From Streptomyces showdoensis (GTDB lineage: Bacteria; Actinomycetota; Actinomycetes; Streptomycetales; Streptomycetaceae): a stretch of 64,000 bases of DNA. This document shows positions 57,021 to 64,000 of this stretch, one piece after another. The notes under the pieces were generated by a model. It made no database searches, was not told the DNA's origin, and saw nothing but the letters and a program-made list of their open reading frames with translations. The position numbers and the translations under genes were made by a program. How positions within the stretch are numbered: position 1 is the first letter of the stretch; every line of letters starts with the position of its first letter. The stretch covers positions 1-64,000 of the forward strand of contig NZ_BAAAXG010000016.1 in NCBI RefSeq assembly GCF_039535475.1. The letters are read 5' to 3'.

Positions 57021-58246
57021 CCGGACCTTCCCCGCACCGCGACCGCCTGCCCTACCCCTTCGACCGGGAGCACTGTCTCTCGCCGCTGCCGCACACCGGG
57101 CTCCTGGCCGAGCCGGGCCTGGCCCGCATCACCCTGCCCAGCGGCGATCCGGCCCACCTCGCGGTGCGCCACGCCGACGTCGTACGGGTCCTGACCGACC
57201 GCCGGCTCAGTCGCCGGGCCATGCTCAGCACGCCCGGCGGCCCCCGCTGGACCCTCGCCGACCTCGAGGAGCCCAGCCTCCTGGGGCTCGATCCGCCCGA
57301 CCACACGCGGGTCCGGCGGCTCTGCGCGCCCGCGTTCCGCCACGACGGCGTCGACGGGCTCGCCGGTGCGGTCGACCGCCATGTGGGCCGGCTGCTCGAC
57401 GGGCTCCTCGCCGCGGGCGCCGGGCGGGCGCCGGTCGACCTGCTCGCGACGGTGGCGCTCCCGCTGGCCGAGGCCGTCCTGTTCGACGTGCTCGGCGTCA
57501 GCTCCGTACAACGTGCTCCGCTGGCCCGTTGGGCACGCCGGAAGCTGTCGCTGACCGCGCTGCCGCCGGAACAGGCCCGGGCCGGGCACCTGGCGCTGCG
57601 CGCCCACTACGAGGGGCTGTTCTTCCCGGCGCGCGGGGGCGATGCCCTGGTGCCGGGCGGGCTGTTCCACCGGCTGCGGGACGCCCACCTGGGCGGTGGG
57701 CTGAGCCGGCCGGAGCTCCTGGCCACGGCCGTCAACCTGTTCGTGGCCGGGCACGCCACCACGGCCGCCACCCTCACCAACGGCGTCCTGGCGCTGCTCA
57801 ACCACCCGGACCAGTGGCAGGCCCTCCGCCGCGACCGGAGGCTCCTCGGACCCGCCGTCGAGGAGATCCTCCGCTTCGACACGATCGCCGACGTGGGACT
57901 GCCGCGCCTGGCCGTGGCGGACGTGACCGTCGGGGCGACCCTCGTCAGGGCCGGGGAGGCGGTCGTCCCCTCCCACGCCCATGCCGGCCGCGACCCCGCC
58001 GTCTTCGACCGGCCCGACAGCTTCGACATCACCCGCCCGCCGGGCCCCCACCTCGCGTTCGGGCACGGGCCGCACCACTGCATCGGCGCCGGCCTCGCGC
58101 GGCTCGAACTGCGGACCGCGATCGGCGCCCTGGCCGGCCGGGTGCCGGCACTGCGGCTCGCGGAACCCGCCACCGCGCTGCCGTTCCCCGGCGGGTCACT
58201 GATCGGCGGAGTCTCCCGCCTGCCCGTGTACACGGATGCCCCCTGA
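57017..58246 (+). CDS. Cytochrome P450
   Basis: This 409-residue soluble bacterial P450 has the I-helix AGHATTA (244-250, with the proton-relay Thr pair), ExxR at Glu283-Arg286 (EEILRF), and the heme loop FGHGPHHCIGAGLARLEL with Cys355. DPPDHTRVRRLCAPAF near 92-107 is the usual C-helix region. The length and motifs fit the CYP105/107-like groups that oxidise natural products or amino-acid-derived substrates. It starts at an ATGA overlap with the sulfotransferase. It is the only unbroken gene of the decarboxylase-sulfotransferase-P450 unit. No ferredoxin gene adjoins it. The substrate is unknown. Confidence 0.9.
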   Translation: MTGPSPHRDRLPYPFDREHCLSPLPHTGLLAEPGLARITLPSGDPAHLAVRHADVVRVLTDRRLSRRAMLSTPGGPRWTLADLEEPSLLGLDPPDHTRVRRLCAPAFRHDGVDGLAGAVDRHVGRLLDGLLAAGAGRAPVDLLATVALPLAEAVLFDVLGVSSVQRAPLARWARRKLSLTALPPEQARAGHLALRAHYEGLFFPARGGDALVPGGLFHRLRDAHLGGGLSRPELLATAVNLFVAGHATTAATLTNGVLALLNHPDQWQALRRDRRLLGPAVEEILRFDTIADVGLPRLAVADVTVGATLVRAGEAVVPSHAHAGRDPAVFDRPDSFDITRPPGPHLAFGHGPHHCIGAGLARLELRTAIGALAGRVPALRLAEPATALPFPGGSLIGGVSRLPVYTDAP

Positions 58247-58335
58247 GCCGCGGCCCGGCACCGGCACCTGCTCGACGGCGGCAGCCCAGGCCCATCCAGC
58301 CGTCCGCTACGAAGCGACCGTTCTGGTGGGAGCGA

Positions 58336-58731
58336 TCAACGAGTGGCCGTGGAGGGATGGTGACGGGCGCATGACTCCGCGGGTGACCACGGAACCCAGG
58401 AAAGAGCGTCACGCCAGCCAGGTCGCCCGCAGGCCCAGCCCTGGAGCACCTGGGCCACGGGTTCCACCGCGAAGACCTCGTGCGTGCGGGGTACCCATGC
58501 CTGGAAGTGCCTGTCCGGCCCACCCTCACGGTATTCCACCTGGTAGCTCAGGTCGTCGTTGAGATAGACCTGCATGTAGTGCTGATCCGCGGGCTCCCGG
58601 TCAAGCCGCCGCACGACGACGAACCGTGACCCGAGACTCATGTCGGCCAACAGGTCGTGCAGCTGGTCCTCGGAAGGGTCGTCCCAGGTCGTGCCGTTCG
58701 CCTCAACTGCCTGAAGCACTGGTGTCGCCAT
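58336..58731 (-). CDS. Conserved hypothetical protein, possibly Imm1-like
   Basis: This 131-residue soluble protein is built from a WDDPSEDQLHDLLADM helix, the SRFVVVRRLDREP and HYMQVYLNDDLSYQVEYREG strands (second shortened: MQVYLNDDLSYQVEYREG), a HFQAWVPRTHEVFAVEPVAQ piece and a Trp-rich end (GWRDALSWVPW). The alternating strand pattern with an initial helix recalls Imm1-type immunity proteins, but I cannot confirm the family. ATG 58731 follows AGAGG. No toxin gene is next to it; the neighbour on the right is a decayed S66 peptidase. It may be an orphan immunity gene. Confidence 0.65.
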   Translation of the reverse strand: MATPVLQAVEANGTTWDDPSEDQLHDLLADMSLGSRFVVVRRLDREPADQHYMQVYLNDDLSYQVEYREGGPDRHFQAWVPRTHEVFAVEPVAQVLQGWACGRPGWRDALSWVPWSPAESCARHHPSTATR

Positions 58732-58939
58732 GCCTCTGACTCTATTCATCCACGGGGATCTCCATCTCGGCGGGCTCGTCGTGCGCAGCACCACGCCCAT
58801 GATCCCGAAGCACCCGGGCGCGCCCCGGGCGCGCTTCTGGAGCGGATCGGCCGAGCGTCTCTGCGGATGCCGCCGCGTCCCTGGGCAAGCGACGGCGGCG
58901 AGCCGGTGCGCAAGGCCGCTGAAGATCAAGCACTGGAAC

Positions 58940-59450
58940 AATCCCCGCGGCGCCAGGGCCGTCGGCTCCTGAGCTCGTCGGATGACGGATCCACCTCGAC
59001 CCCGATCTTCTCCGTGCCCACCCCAAGCCGTTCATCGGCTACAGCGACAACACCAACCTGCTGCTGTTCCTGCGGAACCTGGGCATCGTCGGCTACCACG
59101 GCGCCTCGGTGATGGTCGAGCTCGGACGGCCGGCGCGATGCACCCGTCGACCGCCGACTCCCTCCGGGTGGCGTTGTTCACGTCGGGGGCGTACGAGCTC
59201 ACTCCGCCGAGCACCTCCGGGGACGTCAACCGCCCCTGGGAGGACCCGCACACCTGCGACTCGGAACCGGAGATGGAACCCGCCGAGGGGTGGTCCTGGC
59301 ACCACGCCGACCGGGTGGTCGAAGGAATCAGCTGGGGCGGCAACCTGGAGATCATCTCCTGGAAGACATCGAACTGTCCGTCGGGCCGCGGCGCGATGGT
59401 CGCCTCGCCCGGGCCCTGGGGCGGGTTGATGCCGAGTCCACGCGCACGCG
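58940..59450 (+). pseudogene. Decayed S66-family LD-carboxypeptidase (MccF-like)
   Basis: Two frames together spell the core of a MccF/LdcA-like S66 peptidase: LDPDLLRAHPKPFIGYSDNT with LLLFLRNLGIVGYHGASVMV (59005-59118), then after a shift AMHPSTADSLRVALFTSGAYEL, VNRPWEDP and WHHADRVVEGISWGGNLEII. The family's GYSD and NLEILSW boxes are recognisable, but the N-terminal nucleophile region and the whole C-terminus with the catalytic Glu and His are lost. The frame after EIISW runs into unrelated sequence. The reverse strand carries the next gene's end. It is a remnant only; a peptidoglycan-recycling or peptide-antibiotic resistance role is gone. Confidence 0.65.
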
Positions 59451-59909
59451 TCACCCTGCCTCACCGGTGAGGCAGGCGTGACACAGGCATCGGTCCGGGT
59501 GAGGAGCGTACGGCGCCATCCCGGCTCGGTACCGGCATGCGTACCGCTCCAGCGTCGCGGAGACGTCCGCCGCGTATTCCGCCGAGCTGAACCCACGTGC
59601 GCGTCGGGCCTCTCGCAGTCGGTGCAGGACCCGCGGCGTGTGAACGAGCTTCGGCCGGAAGCTGTGGAGGTGGCGCGTCGCGATGTCGATGACCACCCAC
59701 CGCCCGGTGTGCCGCTCGCGTCCCACGGACGTGATCCGATCACCCCCCGGACCCCAGTAGGCGTCGGCGACGTACACCTTCGCCCCGCCCTTGAAACACT
59801 TCGTCCCGGGGCGCAGCTCCTGGCCGCCGACTCCGCATCGGCGCCATGCCACGACGTTCGCGGCCACCAACCAGACTGGCTCCGGTCGCGGGCCGTTCGA
59901 CTGGTCCAC
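59451..59909 (-). CDS. Conserved hypothetical protein
   Basis: This 152-residue protein is of a kind seen widely in Streptomyces but without known function. It has GPRPEPVWLVAANVV at the N-terminus, LRPGTKCFKGGAKVYVADAY with WGPGGDRITSVG, a VVIDIATRHLHSFRPKLVHTP strand-helix part (shortened: ATRHLHSFRPKLVHTP), and a C-terminal CLCHACLTG Cys cluster. No domain name can be given. GTG 59909 is supported by GGAGGGGG upstream. It ends right beside the S66 remnant on the other strand and 77 bp from the GNAT stop. Confidence 0.7.
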   Translation of the reverse strand: MDQSNGPRPEPVWLVAANVVAWRRCGVGGQELRPGTKCFKGGAKVYVADAYWGPGGDRITSVGRERHTGRWVVIDIATRHLHSFRPKLVHTPRVLHRLREARRARGFSSAEYAADVSATLERYACRYRAGMAPYAPHPDRCLCHACLTGEAG

Positions 59910-59986
59910 GTGTCCCCCTCCGGCTCTGCGGCGGCCATCGTAGTGCGCCTGCCGAGCGGCGTCTCGTGGAGCGGGGCGCAACGGGC

Positions 59987-60553
59987 TCAGGCAGCCGCGT
60001 GCCGTACGTGCAGGTGTCCGTCGCGCGGGTAGGAGGGAGGAGCCGCGGGCAGGGTGCTGTCGAACGTGTAGCCGCTCTTCTCGGCCACGCGGCAGGACGC
60101 CGGGTTGTCGACCTGGTGGAGGAGTTCAAGGCGGTTCAGGCCCTCCGTTCGGAAGGTGTCGAAGGCCCAGGCGGTGAGGGCTTCCAGGGCTCTCGGGGCC
60201 ACGCCTCGTCCACGCGCCGGCGCTGCCGTCCAGTAGCCGACCTCGGCGGAGGGCCCGCCGGATCCGGCTCCCTTGAGCACCACGTTGCCCACCAGCCGCG
60301 GCGGCTCCGCGTCAAGGGCCTTCTCGAGTACGGCGAAGGCGAACCTGGTGCCCGCGGCCCAGGCCTGCTCCTGGTCCCGCACCCATCGCAGGCCTTGGTC
60401 CGTGCCCTCGATGGGGGTGGTCGTCCAACGCCGCAGATCCGGGTCCCGATACGCGTCGACCAGCGCGGCGACGTCTTCCGCGCACCAGGGGCGGAGGGTG
60501 AGCGCGGGAGCGGTCGGTGTCGCGGCGGCATCGAGGGTGAGAGAAGGGTTCAT
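59987..60553 (-). CDS. GNAT family N-acetyltransferase
   Basis: This 188-residue protein belongs to the RimJ/RimL-like Acetyltransf_3 group: LTLRPWCAEDVAALVDAYRD at the start (shortened: LRPWCAEDVAALVDAYRD), LVGNVVLKGAGS with a SAEVGYWTAAPARGRGVAPR acetyl-CoA loop (Q/RxxGxG/A variant PARGRGVA), and FDTFRTEGLNRLELLHQVDNPASCRVAEKSGY in the C-terminal half, read in two pieces of less than twenty residues (FDTFRTEGLNRLELL and QVDNPASCRVAEKSGY). The substrate is unknown; ribosomal proteins or small amines are typical. The ATG has no ribosome site but a TANNNT element 6 nt upstream, so a leaderless mRNA is likely. It lies 83 bp downstream of the MerR gene. Confidence 0.85.
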   Translation of the reverse strand: MNPSLTLDAAATPTAPALTLRPWCAEDVAALVDAYRDPDLRRWTTTPIEGTDQGLRWVRDQEQAWAAGTRFAFAVLEKALDAEPPRLVGNVVLKGAGSGGPSAEVGYWTAAPARGRGVAPRALEALTAWAFDTFRTEGLNRLELLHQVDNPASCRVAEKSGYTFDSTLPAAPPSYPRDGHLHVRHAAA

Positions 60554-60559
60554 GGCCGG

Positions 60560-60565
60560 ATCGTA
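60560..60565 (-). promoter_or_regulatory. -10 box of a leaderless GNAT transcript
   Basis: On the minus strand TACGAT ends 6 nt before ATG 60553, with no Shine-Dalgarno sequence between. This is the same geometry as at the sirtuin gene. Confidence 0.45.
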
Positions 60566-60636
60566 GGCAGCAGCGCTTCGGTCTGCGATCGGCGTGATCG
60601 GATCGATCCGGTCGATGCCGTCCCGCGACCGCCCCG

Positions 60637-61575
60637 TCATCGCCCTCTCCGGGCCCGCAGGGCCTGGATGGACCAGTCGAGCACCGGCTGAAGGCTCTCG
60701 GGGCCGGGCCAGCCGTTGATCACCGCGAGCAGCGAGGAGTACCGCTCTCTGCGCGGGTCATTCATGCGTTCGAGAAGGGTCAGGAGCTGCCCCTGGGGCT
60801 CGGCGTCGCACCGGCGTTCGAGGACAGGTGCGCAGCGGGTCATCAGGGCCGACACGAACGGGTCGGCCCGGGGTGAGGCCGGTTCGATCCCGGCTGCCAC
60901 GGCCGGGGAGACGAGGTCGCGGACGATCGCGGCCACGTCGCTCTGCCTGCTGGGGGGCGTGTCCGGAATGCGTCCGGCCGTCTGGTCCTCCGCGAGCCGC
61001 CGCACATGGGCACGGAAATCCGGGTCCTCGGCCATTCCGGCCAGTTCGACCCACGCCTGGACCTGCTCCGCATCGGGGTCGTCCGGCAGGTGCGGGGTCA
61101 TCGAGCGCATGACCCCCGCGAACTCCGAGCCGCTTCCCACGCCGCCGAAGGCGGCGTCGAGGAAGTCGTCGATCAGCCGTCGGCGTTCCGCTTCGGACAG
61201 CTGTGCCAGCTTGTGCATCAGATTCGTCTCCTCAGGGGTGGAGCCACGCCTCGCCACGGCGGTCAGGACCGCGCGCCGCAGCCGCAGGACCCGGATCTGC
61301 ACGTCCAACGCCTCGGCGTGTGTCGCGGCGACTTCCGACAGCGTGACTTCCCGGTCCATGACCTTCCGGATGGCGGCAAGGTCCAGCCCGAGGTCGCGCA
61401 GGGTCCGGACGAGCTCCAGGCGTGCGACGGCACCGTCGTCGTAGAGGCGGTAGCCGGCCGGGCTGCGGTCGGTGGGCGGTATGAGCCCGCAGTCGGAGTA
61501 GAACCGGATGGTCTTGACGGTGGTAGCGGTTCGCCGGGCCAGCTCGCCGATGGAGTAGAGAGTGCGGCCGTTCAT
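60637..61575 (-). CDS. MerR-family transcriptional regulator
   Basis: This 312-residue protein has an N-terminal MerR winged HTH (YSIGELARRTATTVKTIRFY and GLIPPTDRSPAGYRLYDDGA) and a dimerisation helix (LRDLGLDLAAIRKVMDREV). The C-terminal ~200 residues are helical (EAERRRLIDDFLDAAFGG, AWVELAGMAEDPDFRAHVRR) without metal-binding Cys motifs, so it is an effector-sensing rather than metal-sensing type. ATG 61575 is at the very edge of a divergent region with the alpha/beta hydrolase, leaving almost no space for the latter's start. It could regulate that hydrolase or the GNAT gene behind it. Confidence 0.87.
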   Translation of the reverse strand: MNGRTLYSIGELARRTATTVKTIRFYSDCGLIPPTDRSPAGYRLYDDGAVARLELVRTLRDLGLDLAAIRKVMDREVTLSEVAATHAEALDVQIRVLRLRRAVLTAVARRGSTPEETNLMHKLAQLSEAERRRLIDDFLDAAFGGVGSGSEFAGVMRSMTPHLPDDPDAEQVQAWVELAGMAEDPDFRAHVRRLAEDQTAGRIPDTPPSRQSDVAAIVRDLVSPAVAAGIEPASPRADPFVSALMTRCAPVLERRCDAEPQGQLLTLLERMNDPRRERYSSLLAVINGWPGPESLQPVLDWSIQALRARRGR

Positions 61576-62560
61576 GTCCCCACCTTCAGGTCTCCCCCCG
61601 CTGGAGACTCAAGCCCCGGCGCTCACGGCAGCCACTTTCTCGCTCTGCCTGAGCCAGATCAAACGTGGCGGCCCATCGGGTGCTGAGCACCGCTCCGGGG
61701 CGCCGCGTTCCGCAAAGGGCTTCGTATGCGTTCACGGCGGCTCCGGCAACGCCCGGTCCTGGGGACCGCTGCAGAACGAGCCGGCCCTGCTCGGGTACCG
61801 TTCGCACGCCGTCGACCTGCCCGGTCACGGCGACCTCGCCGACCTCCCGGCCGCCTACTACCAGCAGCCCCAGGACGTGGCGGCACTCGCCGCCGCACCG
61901 TCCCCGCTGCGCGGTGTCACGCTGGCGGACAACGTCCGCCATGTGGTGGGCATCGTGCGGCGGCTCGCCGCGTCGGGGCCGATCGTGCTGGTCGGCAACA
62001 GCCTCGGCGGGCTGACGATCAGCGCCGTGGCCAACGCCGCACCGGACCTGCTCGACCGGGTGGTCTACCTGTCCGCGCTCCGTCTCGCCGATCCGGCCAT
62101 GCTCACCGAGCCGTGGGACGTGGCCGACGACAACCTGCTGGACGCCGCAGTGGCGCGGATCGCCGTGCCGCGTGCAGGCGACCCGGGCGTCGTTCGGCTC
62201 AACTGGCGTGCGGTGCAAGCCGATCCGGGCCTGTTCGCCGCGTTGAAGGCCGCCATCATGGCCGACTCGACCGACCACCAGTTCCGGCTGCCGCTCGACT
62301 CCCTGGACCCGGACGAGACCGATTCGGCGCTGGAGCCGGGAGCGTCGGTCCGGGCTGAGACGTGGGGGCGGGTGCCGCACAGCCACGTGCGGCTCTCCGA
62401 CGACCGCAGCCTTCCCCCGGCCGTCCAGGCCCACATGATCCGCACCGCCGACGCACTGACCCCGCACCATCCCTTCGACGTGCACACGCTCGCGGCCCCG
62501 CACGTCGGGTACTTCAGCCGGCCTCGTGGCTTCGCGGAGCTGCTGACGAGCCTCGTCTGA
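61574..62560 (+). CDS. Alpha/beta hydrolase, start uncertain
   Basis: The fold is clear from FVCVHGGSGNARSWGPL (oxyanion region), HAVDLPGHGDL, the nucleophile elbow VGNSLGGLTIS and a C-terminal HVGYFSRPRGFAELL that includes the probable catalytic His. This is the EstC/pyrethroid-hydrolase-like group with about 280 residues. The first recognisable strand begins near 61725, yet no ATG or GTG exists in frame close before it. The nearest starts (61562, 61574) lie across the MerR start codon and give an unrelated ~50-residue head. The true start codon may be lost or non-canonical (CTG near 61650). Activity is therefore doubtful. Confidence 0.65.
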   Translation: MSPPSGLPPLETQAPALTAATFSLCLSQIKRGGPSGAEHRSGAPRSAKGFVCVHGGSGNARSWGPLQNEPALLGYRSHAVDLPGHGDLADLPAAYYQQPQDVAALAAAPSPLRGVTLADNVRHVVGIVRRLAASGPIVLVGNSLGGLTISAVANAAPDLLDRVVYLSALRLADPAMLTEPWDVADDNLLDAAVARIAVPRAGDPGVVRLNWRAVQADPGLFAALKAAIMADSTDHQFRLPLDSLDPDETDSALEPGASVRAETWGRVPHSHVRLSDDRSLPPAVQAHMIRTADALTPHHPFDVHTLAAPHVGYFSRPRGFAELLTSLV

Positions 62561-62655
62561 GGTGCCGCTCGGGGATCGCGTGCGGCTCGACGCGATGACG
62601 CGTGCCGGCGGGAATCCGTTCGACGGCGCAGGCTCCTCCCGGCAGACTCGCGCGC

Positions 62656-63942
62656 ATGGACCGCACTGCACTGACCCGTGCCCTCACCGACGGCGACGAG
62701 GCCGAGTTCGCCCAGCTCCTCGACCATGTCTCCGATGAGGAACTCGCGGGCCCTGAGGGCATCGCGTTGCTGGAGGCCGCTGCCCGGGCGGGTCGTGCCG
62801 AGGCGGTGCGCGAACTCGTCGGTCTGCGGGGCGTCGACGCCTCCCGGCCGTGGTCAGGTGGTGTCGACCCGGTCGGGTGGGCCGCCGGGCGCGGCCACGT
62901 CGAGGTGCTGCGATGCCTGCTCAGTGGGACGGACGCGGGGTTGCTGCTCCGCCGGCGTGCGCTGCGCGTCGCCGAGGCGGCCCTCGCCGCCGACCCCGCC
63001 GGTCCGGAAGCCCGCCGGGCGGTGATCAGCATGGTGGAGTTCGACCTCGGCATCGTCACGTCCCCGGACGAGTTGATGGCGCGTGCGCTGGTGCACGCTG
63101 ATCCTGGCCACGCGGACTGGGAGGAGTCGCTGTTGGTCATCGCCCGGCGCGGCGGCCGCGCACTCCTCGACTGGGCGGGCGCCCGCGCCCAGGACGCACC
63201 GTCGCTCGCCGGTCGCCGCTTCGCTCTCGACGCCCTTCTCAACCTCGGTTTCGGCCTCGACGTCTCGGACGACGAAGACGAGGACAGCGAGCGCGCGTTC
63301 TCGGAGGCTGCCGTCGCGTTCCTCCGGCCGCTGCTCGGCACCGAGCGGGACACGTACGCGCTGAAGACCGTGCTGCACGCCCTGTCGATGCACGGTTGGC
63401 ACGATCACCTGGCTGCCCTGCCGTACCTCGCGCACGCGGACGCGGCGGTGAGGAGGGCGGCCGTGCACGCCGCGGCGGGTGCCCTCGTACGCCCCGTGGC
63501 AGAGCTGGACCGCGACCTCGTGACGGCGTTGCTCCGGCGTGCCGCGGACCCGGACCCGGAGGTGCGCCGAACGGCCACGTGTGCGTTCGTCGGCTCCCTA
63601 GCGCATCGCGACGACGTCGAGCCGCGGATCCTCACCGCCGTGCTGCACCTGGCAGGGGACCCGGAACCGGCCGTCCGGACCACCGCGATCCATGCCCTGT
63701 ACCGCTCCCGAGTGGACACACCCGCCCTACGGGGCGTGCTCGCCGACCGCCTCGACGACGCGGAGGTCGGCATCGACGTGCGGATCCAGGCGGCCGGCGC
63801 ACTGGCCGCACGCGGAGACGGACGCGGCCGTGCCGTTCTCGACGAGATCAGTCAGGGACTCACCGGCCATCGCAGCCCGGGGCACGGCACGATGGGCGAC
63901 GTGCATCACATGCTGCGCACGTACGCCGAATCCCGGTGGTGA
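62656..63942 (+). CDS. Ankyrin/HEAT-repeat protein
   Basis: This 428-residue cytoplasmic protein has an N-terminal half with ankyrin-like helix pairs (ALLEAAARAGRAEAVRELVG, then DPVGWAAGRGHVEVLRCLL). The C-terminal half (about 250-400) has HEAT/armadillo-like repeats: LPYLAHADAAVRRAAVHAAA, ADPDPEVRRTATCAFVGSLA, AGDPEPAVRTTAIHALYRS. It has no catalytic domain; these are protein-interaction solenoids. The ATG at 62656 has no good ribosome site. An acidic linker (DVSDDEDEDSE) lies near 215. The partner is unknown. It is the last complete gene; the final 58 bp hold nothing recognisable. Confidence 0.75.
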   Translation: MDRTALTRALTDGDEAEFAQLLDHVSDEELAGPEGIALLEAAARAGRAEAVRELVGLRGVDASRPWSGGVDPVGWAAGRGHVEVLRCLLSGTDAGLLLRRRALRVAEAALAADPAGPEARRAVISMVEFDLGIVTSPDELMARALVHADPGHADWEESLLVIARRGGRALLDWAGARAQDAPSLAGRRFALDALLNLGFGLDVSDDEDEDSERAFSEAAVAFLRPLLGTERDTYALKTVLHALSMHGWHDHLAALPYLAHADAAVRRAAVHAAAGALVRPVAELDRDLVTALLRRAADPDPEVRRTATCAFVGSLAHRDDVEPRILTAVLHLAGDPEPAVRTTAIHALYRSRVDTPALRGVLADRLDDAEVGIDVRIQAAGALAARGDGRGRAVLDEISQGLTGHRSPGHGTMGDVHHMLRTYAESRW

Positions 63943-64000
63943 TCAACAGCGACGGTGCACGGCCGGGACCCCGGCCGTCCGCCCGGGATCCGACACCGGC

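Overview
The window is a 64 kb piece of a high-GC actinomycete chromosome, almost certainly Streptomyces. The signs are strong third-position GC, many GTG starts, 4-nt start/stop overlaps, Tat-type and long Sec signal peptides, ALF-repeat and FG-GAP secreted proteins, large LuxR-type ATPase regulators, and hairpin terminators without a U-tract. I see no rRNA, tRNA, CRISPR array, intact insertion sequence or phage module. The density of regulators, secreted hydrolases and decayed genes suggests an accessory, arm-like region.

Layout. 1-1.9 kb is a gene graveyard: a shattered S41 (tricorn-like) peptidase, a shattered GNAT acetyltransferase and a LuxR-type HTH without its receiver. 2.0-8.4 kb is a mirrored block: alpha/beta hydrolase and LuxR/MalT-type ATPase regulator leftward, AraC regulator and a second hydrolase rightward. 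Both hydrolases have Cys in place of the nucleophile Ser. 8.7-11.9 kb holds two overlapping secreted tripeptidyl-aminopeptidase-like hydrolases. 12.2-21.5 kb is a leftward block of secreted proteins: a small secreted protein, an ALF-repeat coiled-coil protein, a catalytically dead trypsin/FG-GAP protein, a secreted NS_2-type nuclease and, 34 bp behind it, a DUF1963 protein. The last two look like a toxin-immunity pair. 22-34 kb is mixed: a decayed AraC gene, an accessory fused SecDF, Nudix, DUF2809, a frameshifted aminoglycoside phosphotransferase-like gene, NADAR, LRV/HEAT repeats, pentapeptide repeats, a GlxA-type regulator with a divergent cupin, and a DUF4239 protein.

35-38 kb: a Tat-exported phospholipase C preceded by a PHO-box-like direct repeat, so probably phosphate-starvation controlled. 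38.4-51.5 kb: the clearest pathway in the window. A divergent LysR regulator faces a nine-gene operon for breakdown of 3-hydroxyanthranilate/kynurenine to acetyl-CoA and pyruvate: aminomuconate semialdehyde dehydrogenase, oxopentenoate hydratase, oxalocrotonate decarboxylase, RidA-type deaminase, 3-hydroxyanthranilate dioxygenase, ACMS decarboxylase, acylating acetaldehyde dehydrogenase, hydroxyoxovalerate aldolase, kynureninase. Seven of the eight junctions are 4-nt overlaps, and the eighth becomes one if kynureninase uses its upstream GTG. A secreted LVIVD-type beta-propeller protein and an APC amino-acid permease follow, closed by a 15-bp hairpin.

51.7-64 kb: a small hypothetical gene bracketed by 12-bp tandem repeats, a sirtuin, a RibD-C/DHFR-like reductase, a coupled decarboxylase-sulfotransferase-P450 operon whose first two genes each carry two frameshifts, an Imm1-like orphan, a decayed S66 peptidase, a hypothetical protein, GNAT, MerR, an alpha/beta hydrolase and an ankyrin/HEAT protein. 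All assignments come from reading motifs by eye; no similarity search was run.
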